Positions 45,076-63,606 of a stretch of DNA of 64,000 nucleotides are shown one piece after another. Source of the DNA: RPQJ01 sp963732415 (GTDB taxonomy: Bacteria > Pseudomonadota > Gammaproteobacteria > Steroidobacterales > Steroidobacteraceae). The translations under genes were made by a program, and so were the position numbers. Where the stretch lies: assembly GCA_963732415.1 (NCBI GenBank), contig CAVSZK010000005.1, positions 248,001 through 312,000 on the forward strand, given 5' to 3'. The first letter of the stretch is position 1. Each line of letters opens with the position of its first letter. The notes under the pieces are model-generated. The model did no database searches. It saw only the letters and a program-made list of their open reading frames with translations, and was not told where the DNA came from.

Positions 45076-45899
45076 TCAGTTGCGGCGCCGGATGATCAAT
45101 CCGGAGGTGCGCTTGTTGGTGCGGGTCTTCTTGCCCTTGGTCTTCCAGCCCCACGGCGACACCGGGTGCGGGTTGCCCTGGCCGGACTTGCCCTCGCCAC
45201 CGCCGTGCGGGTGGTCGACCGGGTTCATCACGACGCCGCGGACCGTCGGACGGATGCCGCGCCAGCGCTTGGCGCCCGCCTTTCCGTAGACGATCAGGTT
45301 GTTTTCCTCGTTGCCCACCTCGCCGATCGTGGCGCGGCAGTCGACGTGCACCTTGCGCATCTCGGTCGAGCGCAGGCGGATGCGTCGCGTACAGGCCTTC
45401 GCGCGCCACGAGCTGCACCGAGGTGCCGGCGCTGCGCGCAATCTGGCCGCCGCGGCCCGGCTTCAGCTCCACGTTGTGGATCTGCGTGCCGAGCGGGATG
45501 TTGCGCAGCGCGAGCGCATTGCCCGGCTTGATCGCCGAGTCCGCGCCCGAGGTGATCGCGTCGCCGGCCGTCACGCCCTTCGGGGCGAGGATGTAGCGGC
45601 GCTCGCCGTCGGCGTACAGCACCAGCGCGAGGTACGCGCTGCGGTTCGGGTCGTATTCCAGGCGCTCGACACGACCCGGGACCCCGTCCTTGTTGCGCAC
45701 GAAATCGACGACACGGTAGCGCTGCGTGGCCGCCGCCCTTGTGGCGGGTCGTCAGGCGCCCCTGGTTGTTGCGCGCGCCAGTCCGCTTCTGGCTCGAGGT
45801 GAGCGCGTGCACCGGCTCGCCCTTGTGCAGGTGCGAGCGGTCCGCCTTCACTACGAAGCGGCGGCCTGGCGACGTCGGCTTGGTCTTGATGAGAGCCAT
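45076..45899 (-). CDS. rplB: 50S ribosomal protein L2, two frameshifts
   Basis: L2 is needed for peptidyl transfer and subunit joining. The reading is split over three frames. MALIKTKPTSPGRRFVVK to TRHKGGGH reads in the first, then RNKDGVPGRVERLEYDPNRS to LVAREGLYAT, then RLRSTEMRKVHVDCRATIG to the RRRN end. The first break is at about 45725, where the conserved GGGHKQ has lost two bases of the Lys codon. The second is at about 45382, one extra base. Repair gives 274 aa, the normal length, with MNPVDHPHGGGEG intact. An error in the sequence is much more likely than a real defect. Confidence 0.93.
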
Positions 45900-45927
45900 C
45901 TTGGTATCCGTCAGCTTGCCTGCGGCG

Positions 45928-46230
45928 TCACTTTTCGACGCCGGCGAAATCGATGCTCTGGCCTTCGGCGAGGCTCACGTAGGCCTTCTTGAAGTCCGAG
46001 CGCCGGCCGGGGCGACCGCCGAAGCGCTTCACCTTGCCCGCGACGTTCACGACACGCACCGCATCGACCTTGACCTCGAACATCAGTTCGACGGCCGCCT
46101 TGATCTCCGGCTTGGTCGAGTCGCGGCGCACGCGAAACACGATCTGGTTGGCCTTCTCGGCCACCGTCGCGCTCTTTTCCGAGACGTGCGGCGCAAGCAG
46201 CACGCCCATCAGTCGTTCCTTGCTGCTCAT
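45928..46230 (-). CDS. rplW: 50S ribosomal protein L23
   Basis: L23 (100 aa), at the tunnel exit, a docking site for trigger factor, SRP and SecY. LLAPHVSEKSATVAEKANQIVF and GRRSDFKKAYVSLAEGQSIDF are canonical. The ATG overlaps the true rplD stop by 4 bp once the rplD frameshift is repaired. Confidence 0.96.
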   Translation of the reverse strand: MSSKERLMGVLLAPHVSEKSATVAEKANQIVFRVRRDSTKPEIKAAVELMFEVKVDAVRVVNVAGKVKRFGGRPGRRSDFKKAYVSLAEGQSIDFAGVEK

Positions 46231-46848
46231 GCCAGCTTCTCCTCGAGCATGCGGACGGCGCCGACCGTCGCGAGCACGCGCTCATGGCTGAGCAGGCTCC
46301 GCGGGTCCAGCGCCGACACCGGCATCACCGACACGCCCATCAGGTTGCGGGCGGCGAGGTCCAGCTTCTCGTCGTAGGCCTCGACCAGGATCAGCACGTT
46401 CGACAGGCCGAAGCTCCTTGAGCTTCGCCGCGAGCAGCCGCGTCTTCGGCGCCTCGAGCGCCAGCGACTCTACGACCATCAGGCAGTCACGACGGACGAG
46501 CTCGGAGAGCATCGCGCGCATCGCGCCCTGGTACATCTTGCGGTTGACCTTCTGCGAGTAGTCGCGCGGGCGCGCGGCGAACGCGCGGCCACCGCCGACC
46601 CAGATCGGGCTGCGGATGCTGCCCGCACGGGCCCGGCCGCCGCCCTTCTGCTTCCAGGGCTTCTTGCCGCCGCCGCGGACTTCCGCGCGGCTCTTCTGCC
46701 GCTTGGTGCCGGCGCGACCGGCCGCCATGTAGGCCGTGACGATCTGGTGGACCAGGGCTTCGTTGAACTCGCGGCCGAAGGCCTTCTCGGACACTTCGAG
46801 GGACTGCGCCCCGGCGCCGCCGCTGACGATCTTGAGCTGCGTGGCCAT
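46227..46848 (-). CDS. rplD: 50S ribosomal protein L4, one frameshift
   Basis: L4 lines the exit tunnel and is the autogenous regulator of the S10 operon in E. coli. The first 147 residues or so, with the tunnel loop PWKQKGGGRARAGSIRSPIW, read cleanly up to AAKLKEL. At about 46410 an extra base shifts the frame. The continuation GLSNVLILVEAYDEKLDLAARN to the end RMLEEKLA lies in the next frame and stops at 46227, overlapping rplW as ATGA. Repair gives 206 aa, the usual size. Confidence 0.93.
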
Positions 46849-46851
46849 GGC

Positions 46852-47529
46852 TTACTTCCTCGGGGCCAGGGTCTTGCGGGCCGCCTGGCGCCCAGCCTTG
46901 AACGACGGGCGCACGATCAACTGGCCACCCGGGGCTCCCGGGACGGCGCCGCGCACCAGCAGCAGGTTGCGCTCGGCATCGACCTCGACGATCCGCAGGT
47001 TCTCGATGGTCCGGCGCTGGTTGCCCATGTGGCCGGACATGCGCTTGCCCGGGAACACGCGGCCGGGCGTCTGGCGCTGGCCGATCGAACCGGGCGCGCG
47101 GTGGAACACCGAGGCGCCGTGGGAGGCCGGGCCGCCCGCGAAATTGTGCCGCTTGATCGTGCCGGCGAAGCCCTTGCCGATCGTGGTGCCGGCGACGTCG
47201 ACCATCTGTCCGGCCGTGAACATGTCGACCTTGAGCTCGGCGCCGGGCGCGAGGTCCGCACCCTCGCCGTCGGCGAGGCGGAACTCCACCAGCGACTGGC
47301 CCGGGGAGACCTTGGCCTTGGCGTAGTGCCCGGTAAGCGGGCGACCGAGGCGCGACGGCTTGCGATCGCCGTATGCGACCTGGATCGCGCGGTAACCGTC
47401 GGTTTCGACACCCTTGACCTGGGTGACGCGATTCGGCAGGGCCTCGATCACCGTGACCGGGATCGATTCGCCCGCGTCCGTGAAGACGCGCGTCATGCCG
47501 GCCTTGCGGCCAATCAGACCGATCGTCAT
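46852..47529 (-). CDS. rplC: 50S ribosomal protein L3
   Basis: L3 (225 aa) sits near the peptidyl transferase centre. MTIGLIGRKAGMTRVFTDAG, GTIKRHNFAGGPASHG and GKRMSGHMGNQ are canonical. It is separated from rpsJ by 218 bp that hold a promoter and an attenuator-like hairpin, so it is effectively the first gene of the S10 transcription unit here. Confidence 0.97.
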   Translation of the reverse strand: MTIGLIGRKAGMTRVFTDAGESIPVTVIEALPNRVTQVKGVETDGYRAIQVAYGDRKPSRLGRPLTGHYAKAKVSPGQSLVEFRLADGEGADLAPGAELKVDMFTAGQMVDVAGTTIGKGFAGTIKRHNFAGGPASHGASVFHRAPGSIGQRQTPGRVFPGKRMSGHMGNQRRTIENLRIVEVDAERNLLLVRGAVPGAPGGQLIVRPSFKAGRQAARKTLAPRK

Positions 47530-47575
47530 CGATTCTTCCTCATACACAGTCCCGACTGCGATTGGCCGGGACTCG

Positions 47576-47615
47576 AAAAAACTCACCCGCCCGTCCTCGG
47601 GGACGGAAACGCGGG
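47576..47615 (-). terminator. Attenuator-like hairpin with U-tract in the rplC leader
   Basis: On the minus strand CCGTCC-CCGA-GGACGG (47606-47591) is extended by CCCGC (47615-47611) and GCGGG (47590-47586) with a 4-nt bulge, then TGAG and six T (47581-47576). It ends 46 nt before the rplC start, inside the transcript from the promoter at 47720-47747. In position it matches the L4-controlled S10 leader attenuator of E. coli, but the structure itself is different. Confidence 0.55.
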
Positions 47616-47719
47616 CAGGTACTCGTCAAGGGGCTGAGAGGTGCGGCCACCGGGTTTCGGGGTCGCGCCGCTCGAGCGGTACCGGCAAAACCGGCCAGGC
47701 CTCGGCGAGAGAGCCGCCA

Positions 47720-47747
47720 ATTATATCGGCGGCAGCGAATCTTGCAA
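47720..47747 (-). promoter_or_regulatory. Strong sigma70-type promoter between rpsJ and rplC
   Basis: On the minus strand TTGCAA (47747-47742), 16 bp, TATAAT (47725-47720), a perfect -10, with the -35 touching the rpsJ stop codon. It drives rplC and the S10-spc genes with a leader of about 185 nt. Confidence 0.75.
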
Positions 47748-48059
47748 CTAGTTCAGCTTGATCTGCACGTCCACGCCGGCCGGCAGCTCGAGCTTCATCA
47801 GCGCGTCCACGGTCTTGTCCGTGGGATTGAGGATATCCATCAGGCGCTTGTGGGTACGCAGCTCGTACTGGTCGCGCGCGTCCTTGTCGACGTGCGGGGA
47901 CACCAGCAGCGTAAAACGCTCCATCTTGACCGGCAGCGGCACCGGCCCGCGCACCGTCGCACCCGTGCGCTTGGCGGTCTCGACGATCTCACGGGCCGAG
48001 TTGTCGATCAGCCGGTGGTCGAAGGCCTTGAGGCGGATGCGGATGTTCTGGCGAGACAT
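47748..48059 (-). CDS. rpsJ: 30S ribosomal protein S10
   Basis: S10 (103 aa) is a 30S head protein and also the NusE transcription antitermination factor. IRIRLKAFDHRLIDNSAREIV and SPHVDKDARDQYELRTHKRL are canonical. It lies 104 bp after tuf, so it belongs to the str transcription unit, while rplC onward has its own promoter. Confidence 0.97.
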   Translation of the reverse strand: MSRQNIRIRLKAFDHRLIDNSAREIVETAKRTGATVRGPVPLPVKMERFTLLVSPHVDKDARDQYELRTHKRLMDILNPTDKTVDALMKLELPAGVDVQIKLN

Positions 48060-48163
48060 TTTCAGGTACCTGTTGGAAAGCGTATGAGCGGACGGCGACC
48101 AGCGGCTGGCGGGGAATGCGCATCGCACGGCGATGGCGCGCCCCGCGAACCGCTGCGCGCAGT

Positions 48164-49354
<1,191 letters not shown>

Positions 49355-49391
49355 GACCCTTACCTCTGAAACATTGACTGGTGACCAGTGA

Positions 49392-51484
49392 TCAGCTCGC
49401 CTTCTTCATCACCGCTTCGGCGACGTTGTTCGGCACCTCGAGGTACCGCGCGAACTCCATGGTGAACGTCGCGCGGCCCTGGCTCATCGAGCGCACCGAC
49501 GTCGCGTAGCCGAACATCTCGGCCAGCGGAACCTCGGCCGTCACGACCTTGCCGGACACGGAGTCGTCCATGCCCTGGATGTGGCCACGGCGGCGGCTCA
49601 GGTCGCCGATCACGTCGCCGGAGTAGTCCTCCGGGGTGACCACTTCGACCTTCATGATCGGCTCGAGCAGCACCGGCTTCGCCGGCGCACGCCTTCCTTG
49701 ACCGCCATCGAGCCCGCGATCTTGAACGCCATTTCGTTCGAGTCCACGTCGTGGTACGAGCCGTCGAAGATCGTGACCTTGACGTCCACCACCGGGTAAC
49801 CGGCGATCACGCCGCCCTCGAGCGCTTCCTTGACGCCCTTGTCCACGGCCGGGATGTACTCGCGCGGCACGATGCCGCCGACGATGCCGTTGACGAACTC
49901 GTAGCCCTTGCCTTCTTCCTGCGGCTCGATCTTGAGCCACACGTGGCCGTACTGGCCGCGGCCGCCGGACTGGCGGACGAACTTGCCTTCCTGGTCGACC
50001 TTGCCGCGGATGGTCTCGCGGTAGGCGACCTGCGGCTTGCCGACGTTCGCCTCGACCTTGAACTCGCGCTTCATGCGGTCGACGAGGATGTCGAGGTGCA
50101 GTTCGCCCATGCCGGAGATGATCGTCTGGCCCGACTCCTGGTCGGTGCTGACGCGGAACGACGGGTCTTCCTTCGCGAGGCGCTGCAGCGCGAGGCCCAT
50201 CTTCTCCTGGTCGCTCTTGGTCTTCGGCTCGACGGCGACCGAGATCACCGGCTCGGGGAATTCCATCTTCTCGAGCGTGATCACATGGTCCGGGTCGCAC
50301 AGCGTGTCGCCGGTCGTGACGTCCTTCAGGCCCACGGCCGCCGCGATGTCGCCGGCGCGCACCTCCTTGATCTCCGCGCGCTCGGCCGCGTGCATCTGCA
50401 GCAGGCGCCCGATGCGCTCCTTCTTGCTCTTGCCCGGGACGAACACCTGGTCGCCCGAGTTGAGCACGCCCGAGTACACCCGGAAGAACGTCAGGTTGCC
50501 GACGAACGGGTCGTTCAGGATCTTGAACGCGAGCGCGGAGAACTTCGACTCATCCGACGCCGGGCGGGTGGCCTCGGCGCCATCGTCGTCGATGCCCATC
50601 ACCGGCGGCATTTCGGTCGGTGCCGGCATGTACTCGATGATGGCGTCGAGCATCGCCTGCACGCCCTTGTTCTTGAACGCGGAGCCGCAGAGCGTCAGGA
50701 CGATTTCGTTGCTTGATCGCGCGCGCGCGCAGCCCCGCCTTGATCTCGGCCTCGGTGAGTTCGGCATGCTCGAGGTACTTGTGCAGCAGCTCCTCGCTGC
50801 CCTCGGCGGCCGCCTCGACATCTTCTCGCGGTACTCCGCGCACTGCGCCGCATTTCGGCCGGGATCTCGCGGACGGTCGAAGCGCATGCCCTCAGTCGAG
50901 TCGTCCCAGTAGATCGCCTTCATGGTGATCAGGTCGACGACGCCCTCGAACTTCTCCTCGGCGCCGATCGGCAACTGGATCGCGACCGGGTTGCCGCGCA
51001 GGCGGGTGCGGATCTGCTCCACGCAGCGCAGGAAGTTGGCGCCGGCGCGGTCCATCTTGTTGACGAACGCGATGCGCGGCACGCCGTACTTGTTCATCTG
51101 GCGCCAGACGGTCTCGGACTGGGGCTGCACGCCGCTCACCGCGCAGAAGAGCGCGCAGGCGGAGTCGAGCACGCGCAGGCAGCGCTCCACCTCGATGGTG
51201 AAGTCCACGTGCCCCGGCGTGTCGATGATGTTGATGCGATGCTCGGGGAAGTGGTTGTCCATCCCCTTCCAGAAGCAGGTGGTCGCCGCGGCCGTGATCG
51301 TGATGCCGCGCTCCTGTTCCTGCTCCATGTAGTCCATGACGGCCGCGCCGTCGTGCACCTCGCCGATCTTGTGCGAGACGCCGGTGTAGAACAGGATGCG
51401 CTCGGTCGTCGTGGTCTTCCCGGCGTCGATGTGCGCCGAGATACCGATGTTCCGGTAGCGCTCGATAGGTGTAGTGCGTGGCAC
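49392..51484 (-). CDS. fusA: Elongation factor G, five small frameshifts
   Basis: EF-G catalyses translocation. The GTPase domain is intact (NIGISAHIDAGKTTTTERIL, IDTPGHVDFTIEVERCLRV). Indels occur at about 50872 (extra base), 50850 and 50818 (missing G each), 50711 (extra base) and 49682 (missing G). Between them the expected REIPAEM, AAAEGSEELLHKYLEHAE and, at the 3' end, AKPVLLEPIMKVEVVTPEDY are readable in other frames. Repair gives 697 aa, the usual length. Four of the five cluster in 160 bp. Sequence error is the best explanation for an essential single-copy gene. Confidence 0.94.
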
Positions 51485-51529
51485 GATGAAATTCCTCGAA
51501 CGGTCGTCGCTGCTGGTGCCCGGCGGGCC

Positions 51530-52009
51530 TTACCAGCGGTAGTGCGCGAATGCCTTGTTGGCGTCCGCCATGCGGTGCGTGTCCTCGCGCTTGCGCACGG
51601 CCGCACCACGGTTTTCCGCGGCCTCGAGCAGCTCGGCGGCGAGCCGCTGCGACATGGACTTCTCGCTGCGGGCTGCCGCGGCGTCGATCACCCAGCGCAT
51701 CGCCAGCGTCTGCCGGCGGGTGGAACGGACCTCGATCGGCACCTGATAGGTGGCGCCGCCGACGCGGCGCGACTTCACTTCGACCATCGGCTTGACGTTG
51801 TCGAGCGCCTGGGTCAGCAGCTCGATGGTCTGGTCGGCCTGCCGGCCGGTCTTCTCGGCCATGCGGTCGATCGCGCCGTAGACGATGCGCTCGGCGACCG
51901 ACTTCTTGCCGCGCTCCATGACCATGTTCATGAACTTGGCCAGCAGGACGCTGTTGAATTTCGGGTCCGGCAGGATGCTGCGAACCGGGGCCTGTGATCT
52001 ACGGGACAT
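51530..52009 (-). CDS. rpsG: 30S ribosomal protein S7
   Basis: S7 (159 aa) nucleates the 30S head and in E. coli represses the str operon. MSRRSQAPVRSILPDPKF and KRVGGATYQVP-type VGGATYQVPIEVRSTRR are canonical, ending in KAFAHYRW. Confidence 0.97.
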   Translation of the reverse strand: MSRRSQAPVRSILPDPKFNSVLLAKFMNMVMERGKKSVAERIVYGAIDRMAEKTGRQADQTIELLTQALDNVKPMVEVKSRRVGGATYQVPIEVRSTRRQTLAMRWVIDAAAARSEKSMSQRLAAELLEAAENRGAAVRKREDTHRMADANKAFAHYRW

Positions 52010-52078
52010 TTTTGACTACCGCTTTGATCTGGTGACCAGTTACCAGTGACTGGTTGTTTGTGACCGGAAGGGCCGCGC

Positions 52079-52456
52079 TCAGCCGCCCTTGGGGCGCTTC
52101 GCGCCGTACTTCGACCGGCTCTGCTTGCGATCGTTGACGCCGGCGCAGTCGAGCGTGCCGCGCACCGTGTGGTAGCGCACGCCCGGCAGGTCCTTGACGC
52201 GGCCGCCGCGGATCAGCACCACCGAGTGCTCCTGGAGATTGTGGCCCTCGCCGCCGATGTAGCTGATCACCTCGTGCCCGTTTGTGAGGCGCACCTTCGC
52301 GACCTTGCGCAGCGCCGAGTTCGGCTTCTTCGGGGTCGTGGTGTAGACGCGCGTGCACACGCCACGCTTCTGCGGCGAGTTGCCGAGCGCGGGCACCTTG
52401 CTCTTCGCCGCGGCCTCGCGGCGCGGGCTACGGATCAGCTGATTGACGGTTGACAT
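52079..52456 (-). CDS. rpsL: 30S ribosomal protein S12
   Basis: S12 (125 aa) controls decoding accuracy. Lys43 in TTPKKPNSALRKVAK and Lys88 in GGRVKDLPGVRYH are the streptomycin-sensitive residues. It is the first gene of the str unit, preceded by a consensus promoter and a leader of about 135 nt. Confidence 0.97.
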   Translation of the reverse strand: MSTVNQLIRSPRREAAAKSKVPALGNSPQKRGVCTRVYTTTPKKPNSALRKVAKVRLTNGHEVISYIGGEGHNLQEHSVVLIRGGRVKDLPGVRYHTVRGTLDCAGVNDRKQSRSKYGAKRPKGG

Positions 52457-52515
52457 GCCAGACCGACTCCCAAACGTTTTGGCGCACCGAAGTGCTCGGC
52501 GCGCCCAAGAAACAC

Positions 52516-52538
52516 CGGGCCGCCCAAGTGGCGGCCCG
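52516..52538 (-). other. 9-bp hairpin in the rpsL leader
   Basis: CGGGCCGCC (52516-52524) pairs with GGCGGCCCG (52530-52538). On the minus strand it is followed by GTGTTTCTTGG, a poor U-tract, so it may be a weak attenuator or a protein-binding leader hairpin. Confidence 0.5.
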
Positions 52539-52599
52539 ATGACAATGACCCCGGGGGCTGCGCGGGTAGATCGCCGGCAGCCCCGTGGAAAGACCGAAA

Positions 52600-52628
52600 A
52601 TTTTAGGAGGGGCGGCCGCGGCTGTCAA
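52600..52628 (-). promoter_or_regulatory. Consensus promoter of the str operon
   Basis: On the minus strand TTGACA (52628-52623), exactly 17 bp, TAAAAT (52605-52600): a perfect -35 and a near-perfect -10, 34 nt beyond the rpoC stop. It gives str genes their own transcription start apart from rpoBC. Confidence 0.8.
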
Positions 52629-52661
52629 CTTGACGCACCGCGGCAACCCTGCCCTGCCGCC

Positions 52662-56879
<4,218 letters not shown>

Positions 56880-56919
56880 TTCGTCACCCTGTGCGTCTGT
56901 CGCGCGTTTCGCGCAGGAC

Positions 56920-61081
<4,162 letters not shown>

Positions 61082-61216
61082 CGCGATCACCCTCTCACGG
61101 CCGGCAACCCGGCCCATACGGCTCGACTCTCAGAACACGAACGAACGGTCAGGCCGGCCGGCGGATTTCCCGCCAGCCGACCTGCCGATGAACGGGCATG
61201 CGCCCGAGCATCGCGG

Positions 61217-61591
61217 TTACTTGATCTCCGCGGCGGCGCCGGCCTCTTCGAGCTTCTTCTTGATGGCGTCGGCGTCGGCCTTCGGGATGCCATCCTTGAC
61301 CATGGCAGGCACGGCCTCGACCAGGTCCTTGGCTTCCTTGAGACCGAGGCCGGTGAGCTCGCGGATCACCTTGATGACGCCGACCTTGTTCGCGCCGAAG
61401 CTGGTCATGGTGACCGTGAACTCGGTCTGCTCCTCGGCGACCGGGGCAGCGGCAGCGCCAACGGCGGCAACCGCGACCGGCGCGGCAGCCGTGACACCGA
61501 ACTTGTCTTCCATCATCTTCACGAGGTCGACGATCTCCATCAAAGTCATGCTGGAAATTGCGTCGAGAATCTCTTCTTTGCTGGCAGCCAT
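61217..61591 (-). CDS. rplL: 50S ribosomal protein L7/L12
   Basis: L7/L12 (124 aa), the flexible stalk protein recruiting GTPase factors. The N-terminal dimerisation helix, the Ala/Gly/Val hinge (AAAPVAVAAVGAAAAPVAEE) and the C-terminal domain (GANKVGVIKVIRELTGLGLKEAK) are typical. It is separated from rpoB by 135 bp containing GC-rich inverted repeats but no clear terminator. Confidence 0.97.
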   Translation of the reverse strand: MAASKEEILDAISSMTLMEIVDLVKMMEDKFGVTAAAPVAVAAVGAAAAPVAEEQTEFTVTMTSFGANKVGVIKVIRELTGLGLKEAKDLVEAVPAMVKDGIPKADADAIKKKLEEAGAAAEIK

Positions 61592-61648
61592 TATCGTGAC
61601 TCCTGAAAAATTGGTTTTGATGCCTGAAATCTACTTACTGCGACCGCC

Positions 61649-62179
61649 TCAGGCGGCCGCCTGCTTCTGGTCCTTGACCGCGGCGATCGTCCGCACGAGC
61701 CTCGTGTGAGGCTCGGCGAGCGTGCGCACGAACTTGCCGATGGGCGCCTTTATCACACCCAGCAGCTGTCCGAGCGCCTGTTCCCTGGTGGGAAGGCTGG
61801 CGACACGCTCGAGGTCGTTGGCCGGGAACACGCTGCCGCCGAGCGACACGAGTGTCGCCACGAGCTTCTGGTGGTCCTTGGCAAATCCCTTGATCAGTCG
61901 CGCAGCGGCGCCGGGGTCATCCTCCGAGAAAGCGAGGATCAGCGGACCCTTGAGCTTCTCGCCGACGCACTCGAACTGAGTGCCGGCGACAGCCCTGCGG
62001 GCCAGCGTGTTCTTCACCACTCTCATGTAGACGCGAGAGGCACGGGCCTTGGCGCGCAGGTCGGTGAGCTGCGCAACCGAGAGCCCCCGGTATTCCGCGG
62101 CGACCACGGACTGCGCACGCAGCGCAACCTCGTTCACCTCGGAAACCAGCGCCTTCTTGTCTTCCAGTCTGAGCGCCAT
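61649..62179 (-). CDS. rplJ: 50S ribosomal protein L10
   Basis: L10 (176 aa) is the stalk base that binds L7/L12 dimers through its C-terminal helix and represses its own leader. MALRLEDKKALVSEVNEVA and AEYRGLSVAQLTDLRAKAR are canonical. AGGAGG precedes the ATG at 62179. A longer upstream reading falls inside the leader RNA and is rejected. Confidence 0.97.
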   Translation of the reverse strand: MALRLEDKKALVSEVNEVALRAQSVVAAEYRGLSVAQLTDLRAKARASRVYMRVVKNTLARRAVAGTQFECVGEKLKGPLILAFSEDDPGAAARLIKGFAKDHQKLVATLVSLGGSVFPANDLERVASLPTREQALGQLLGVIKAPIGKFVRTLAEPHTRLVRTIAAVKDQKQAAA

Positions 62180-62426
62180 GTAATCCTCCTGGCCTGAAAG
62201 TCCTAGACACGAACACCCGTCCCTGGGCATTCACCCTTCTAGAGGGCGGCGACCTTCGGCAGTAAGAACTGACTCGGGTACCACCATCTGCGCAGGCGAC
62301 CATTAAGGGGATCGCATCCCCGCCTGCGGTCTTCGATGATGACCGGCCCCGGCTGTGCGCCGCCCCGGATGGGGGCGGAGCGCGGCCACGACCGGCCCTG
62401 CATCAAATCGTTTGCGGCCGCGGCGC
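62180..62426 (-). ncRNA. L10 leader RNA (autoregulatory)
   Basis: The 247-nt region between rplA and rplJ. The core hairpin pairs CGCAGGCG (62328-62321 on the minus strand) with CGCCTGCG (62298-62291), with an inner GGGG/CCCC stem, followed by the conserved AGATGGTGGTACC stretch (62291-62279). This matches the L10(L12)4-binding leader known in proteobacteria, where binding blocks rplJ-rplL translation. A good AGGAGG ribosome site closes the leader. Confidence 0.8.
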
Positions 62427-63123
62427 CTACGCGCCGAGGCTCGACTGATCCACCGCGATGCCCGGCCCCATCGTCGAGGAGACGGACACGCGCTTGAAAT
62501 AAATGCCCTTGGCGGACGCCGGCTTGATCTTCTGCAGGTCGGCGAGCAGCGCGCGCAGGTTCTCGTGCAGCGCCTGCACCTCGAAGCTGGCCTTGCCGAT
62601 CGTGCAGTGGATCACGCCGCCCTTGTCGGTGCGAAAGCGCACCTGGCCGGCCTTGGCATTGCGCACCGCGGTCGCCACGTCCGGGGTCACCGTACCGACC
62701 TTCGGGTTCGGCATCAGGCCGCGGGGGCCGAGGATCTGGCCGAGCTGGCCCACGACGCGCATCGCGTCCGGGCTTGCGACGACCACGTCGAAATTGAGCT
62801 CGCCGGCCTTCACCTTCTCGGCGAGGTCCTCGAGGCCCACCACGTCGGCGCCCGCCTCGAGCGCGGCCTCGGCATTCTTGCCCGAGGTGAACACCGCCAC
62901 GCGGACGATCTTGCCGGTGCCATTGCGGCAGCACGGTCGAACCGCGCACCTGCTGGTCGGACTTGGTCGCATCGACGCCGAGGTTCACCGACACGTCCAC
63001 GGCCTCGTCGAACTTCGCGACGGCGAACTGCTTGACGAGCGCGAGCGCCTCGTCGATCGGATACTGGGCACCGGCCGGCAGCTTCTCCGCCCAGGGCTTC
63101 ATTCGCTTGGTTACGGCTGCCAT
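62427..63123 (-). CDS. rplA: 50S ribosomal protein L1, one frameshift
   Basis: L1 forms the mobile stalk at the E site and represses its own mRNA. MAAVTKRMKPWAEKLPAG to DQQVRGSTVLP reads in one frame. At about 62925 an extra base separates it from NGTGKIVRVAVFTSGKNAEAA, with GPRGLMPNPKVGTVTPDV intact in the second frame. Repair gives 231 aa, the usual length. Confidence 0.94.
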
Positions 63124-63124
63124 G

Positions 63125-63556
63125 TCACACGCCCTCCACGTCGACGCCCATGCTGCGGGCGCTGCCGGCGATCGTGCGCACGGCCGCATCGAGGTCGGCC
63201 GCCGTCAGGTCCGGCGTCTTGGTCTTCGCGATGTCCTCGAGCTGCTTGCGGCTGATCTTGCCCACCTTGGCGGTGTTCGGCGTGCCGCTGCCCTTCTCGA
63301 GTCCGAGCGCCTTGCGGATCAGCACCGACGCCGGCGGCGTCTTCATGATGAAGGTGAAGCTGCGATCGCTGTACACCGTGATCACCACGGGGATCGGCAG
63401 TCCCTTCTCCACGCTCTGCGTCTGCGCGTTGAACTGCTTGCAGAACTCCATGATGTTGACGCCCTGCTGGCCGAGCGCCGGCCCGATCGGCGGGCTCGGG
63501 TTCGCCTGGCCTGCAGGAACCTGCAGCTTGACGTAACCGTTAACTTTCTTGGCCAT
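63125..63556 (-). CDS. rplK: 50S ribosomal protein L11
   Basis: L11 (143 aa), in the GTPase-associated centre, required for the stringent response through RelA. VKLQVPAGQANPSPPIGPALGQQGVNIMEFCK and the C-terminal IAGSARSMGVDVEG are canonical. One base separates its stop from the rplA start. Confidence 0.97.
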   Translation of the reverse strand: MAKKVNGYVKLQVPAGQANPSPPIGPALGQQGVNIMEFCKQFNAQTQSVEKGLPIPVVITVYSDRSFTFIMKTPPASVLIRKALGLEKGSGTPNTAKVGKISRKQLEDIAKTKTPDLTAADLDAAVRTIAGSARSMGVDVEGV

Positions 63557-63606
63557 CTCTCTTCACCTCGTTTGGGTCCAAGCGCCCCGAAGGGCTCCCC
63601 GTTTGC

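Noticed and set aside
50711..50872. Programmed ribosomal frameshifting in fusA, and likewise in rpoB, rpoC, rplA, rplB and rplD
   Set aside because: No slippery heptamers with downstream structures. The breaks go both ways and sit inside conserved domains, and simple indel repair restores family lengths.
61082..61216. Terminator or promoter between rplL and rpoB
   Set aside because: GC-rich inverted repeats are present, but there is no U-tract and no -10/-35 pair good enough to call.
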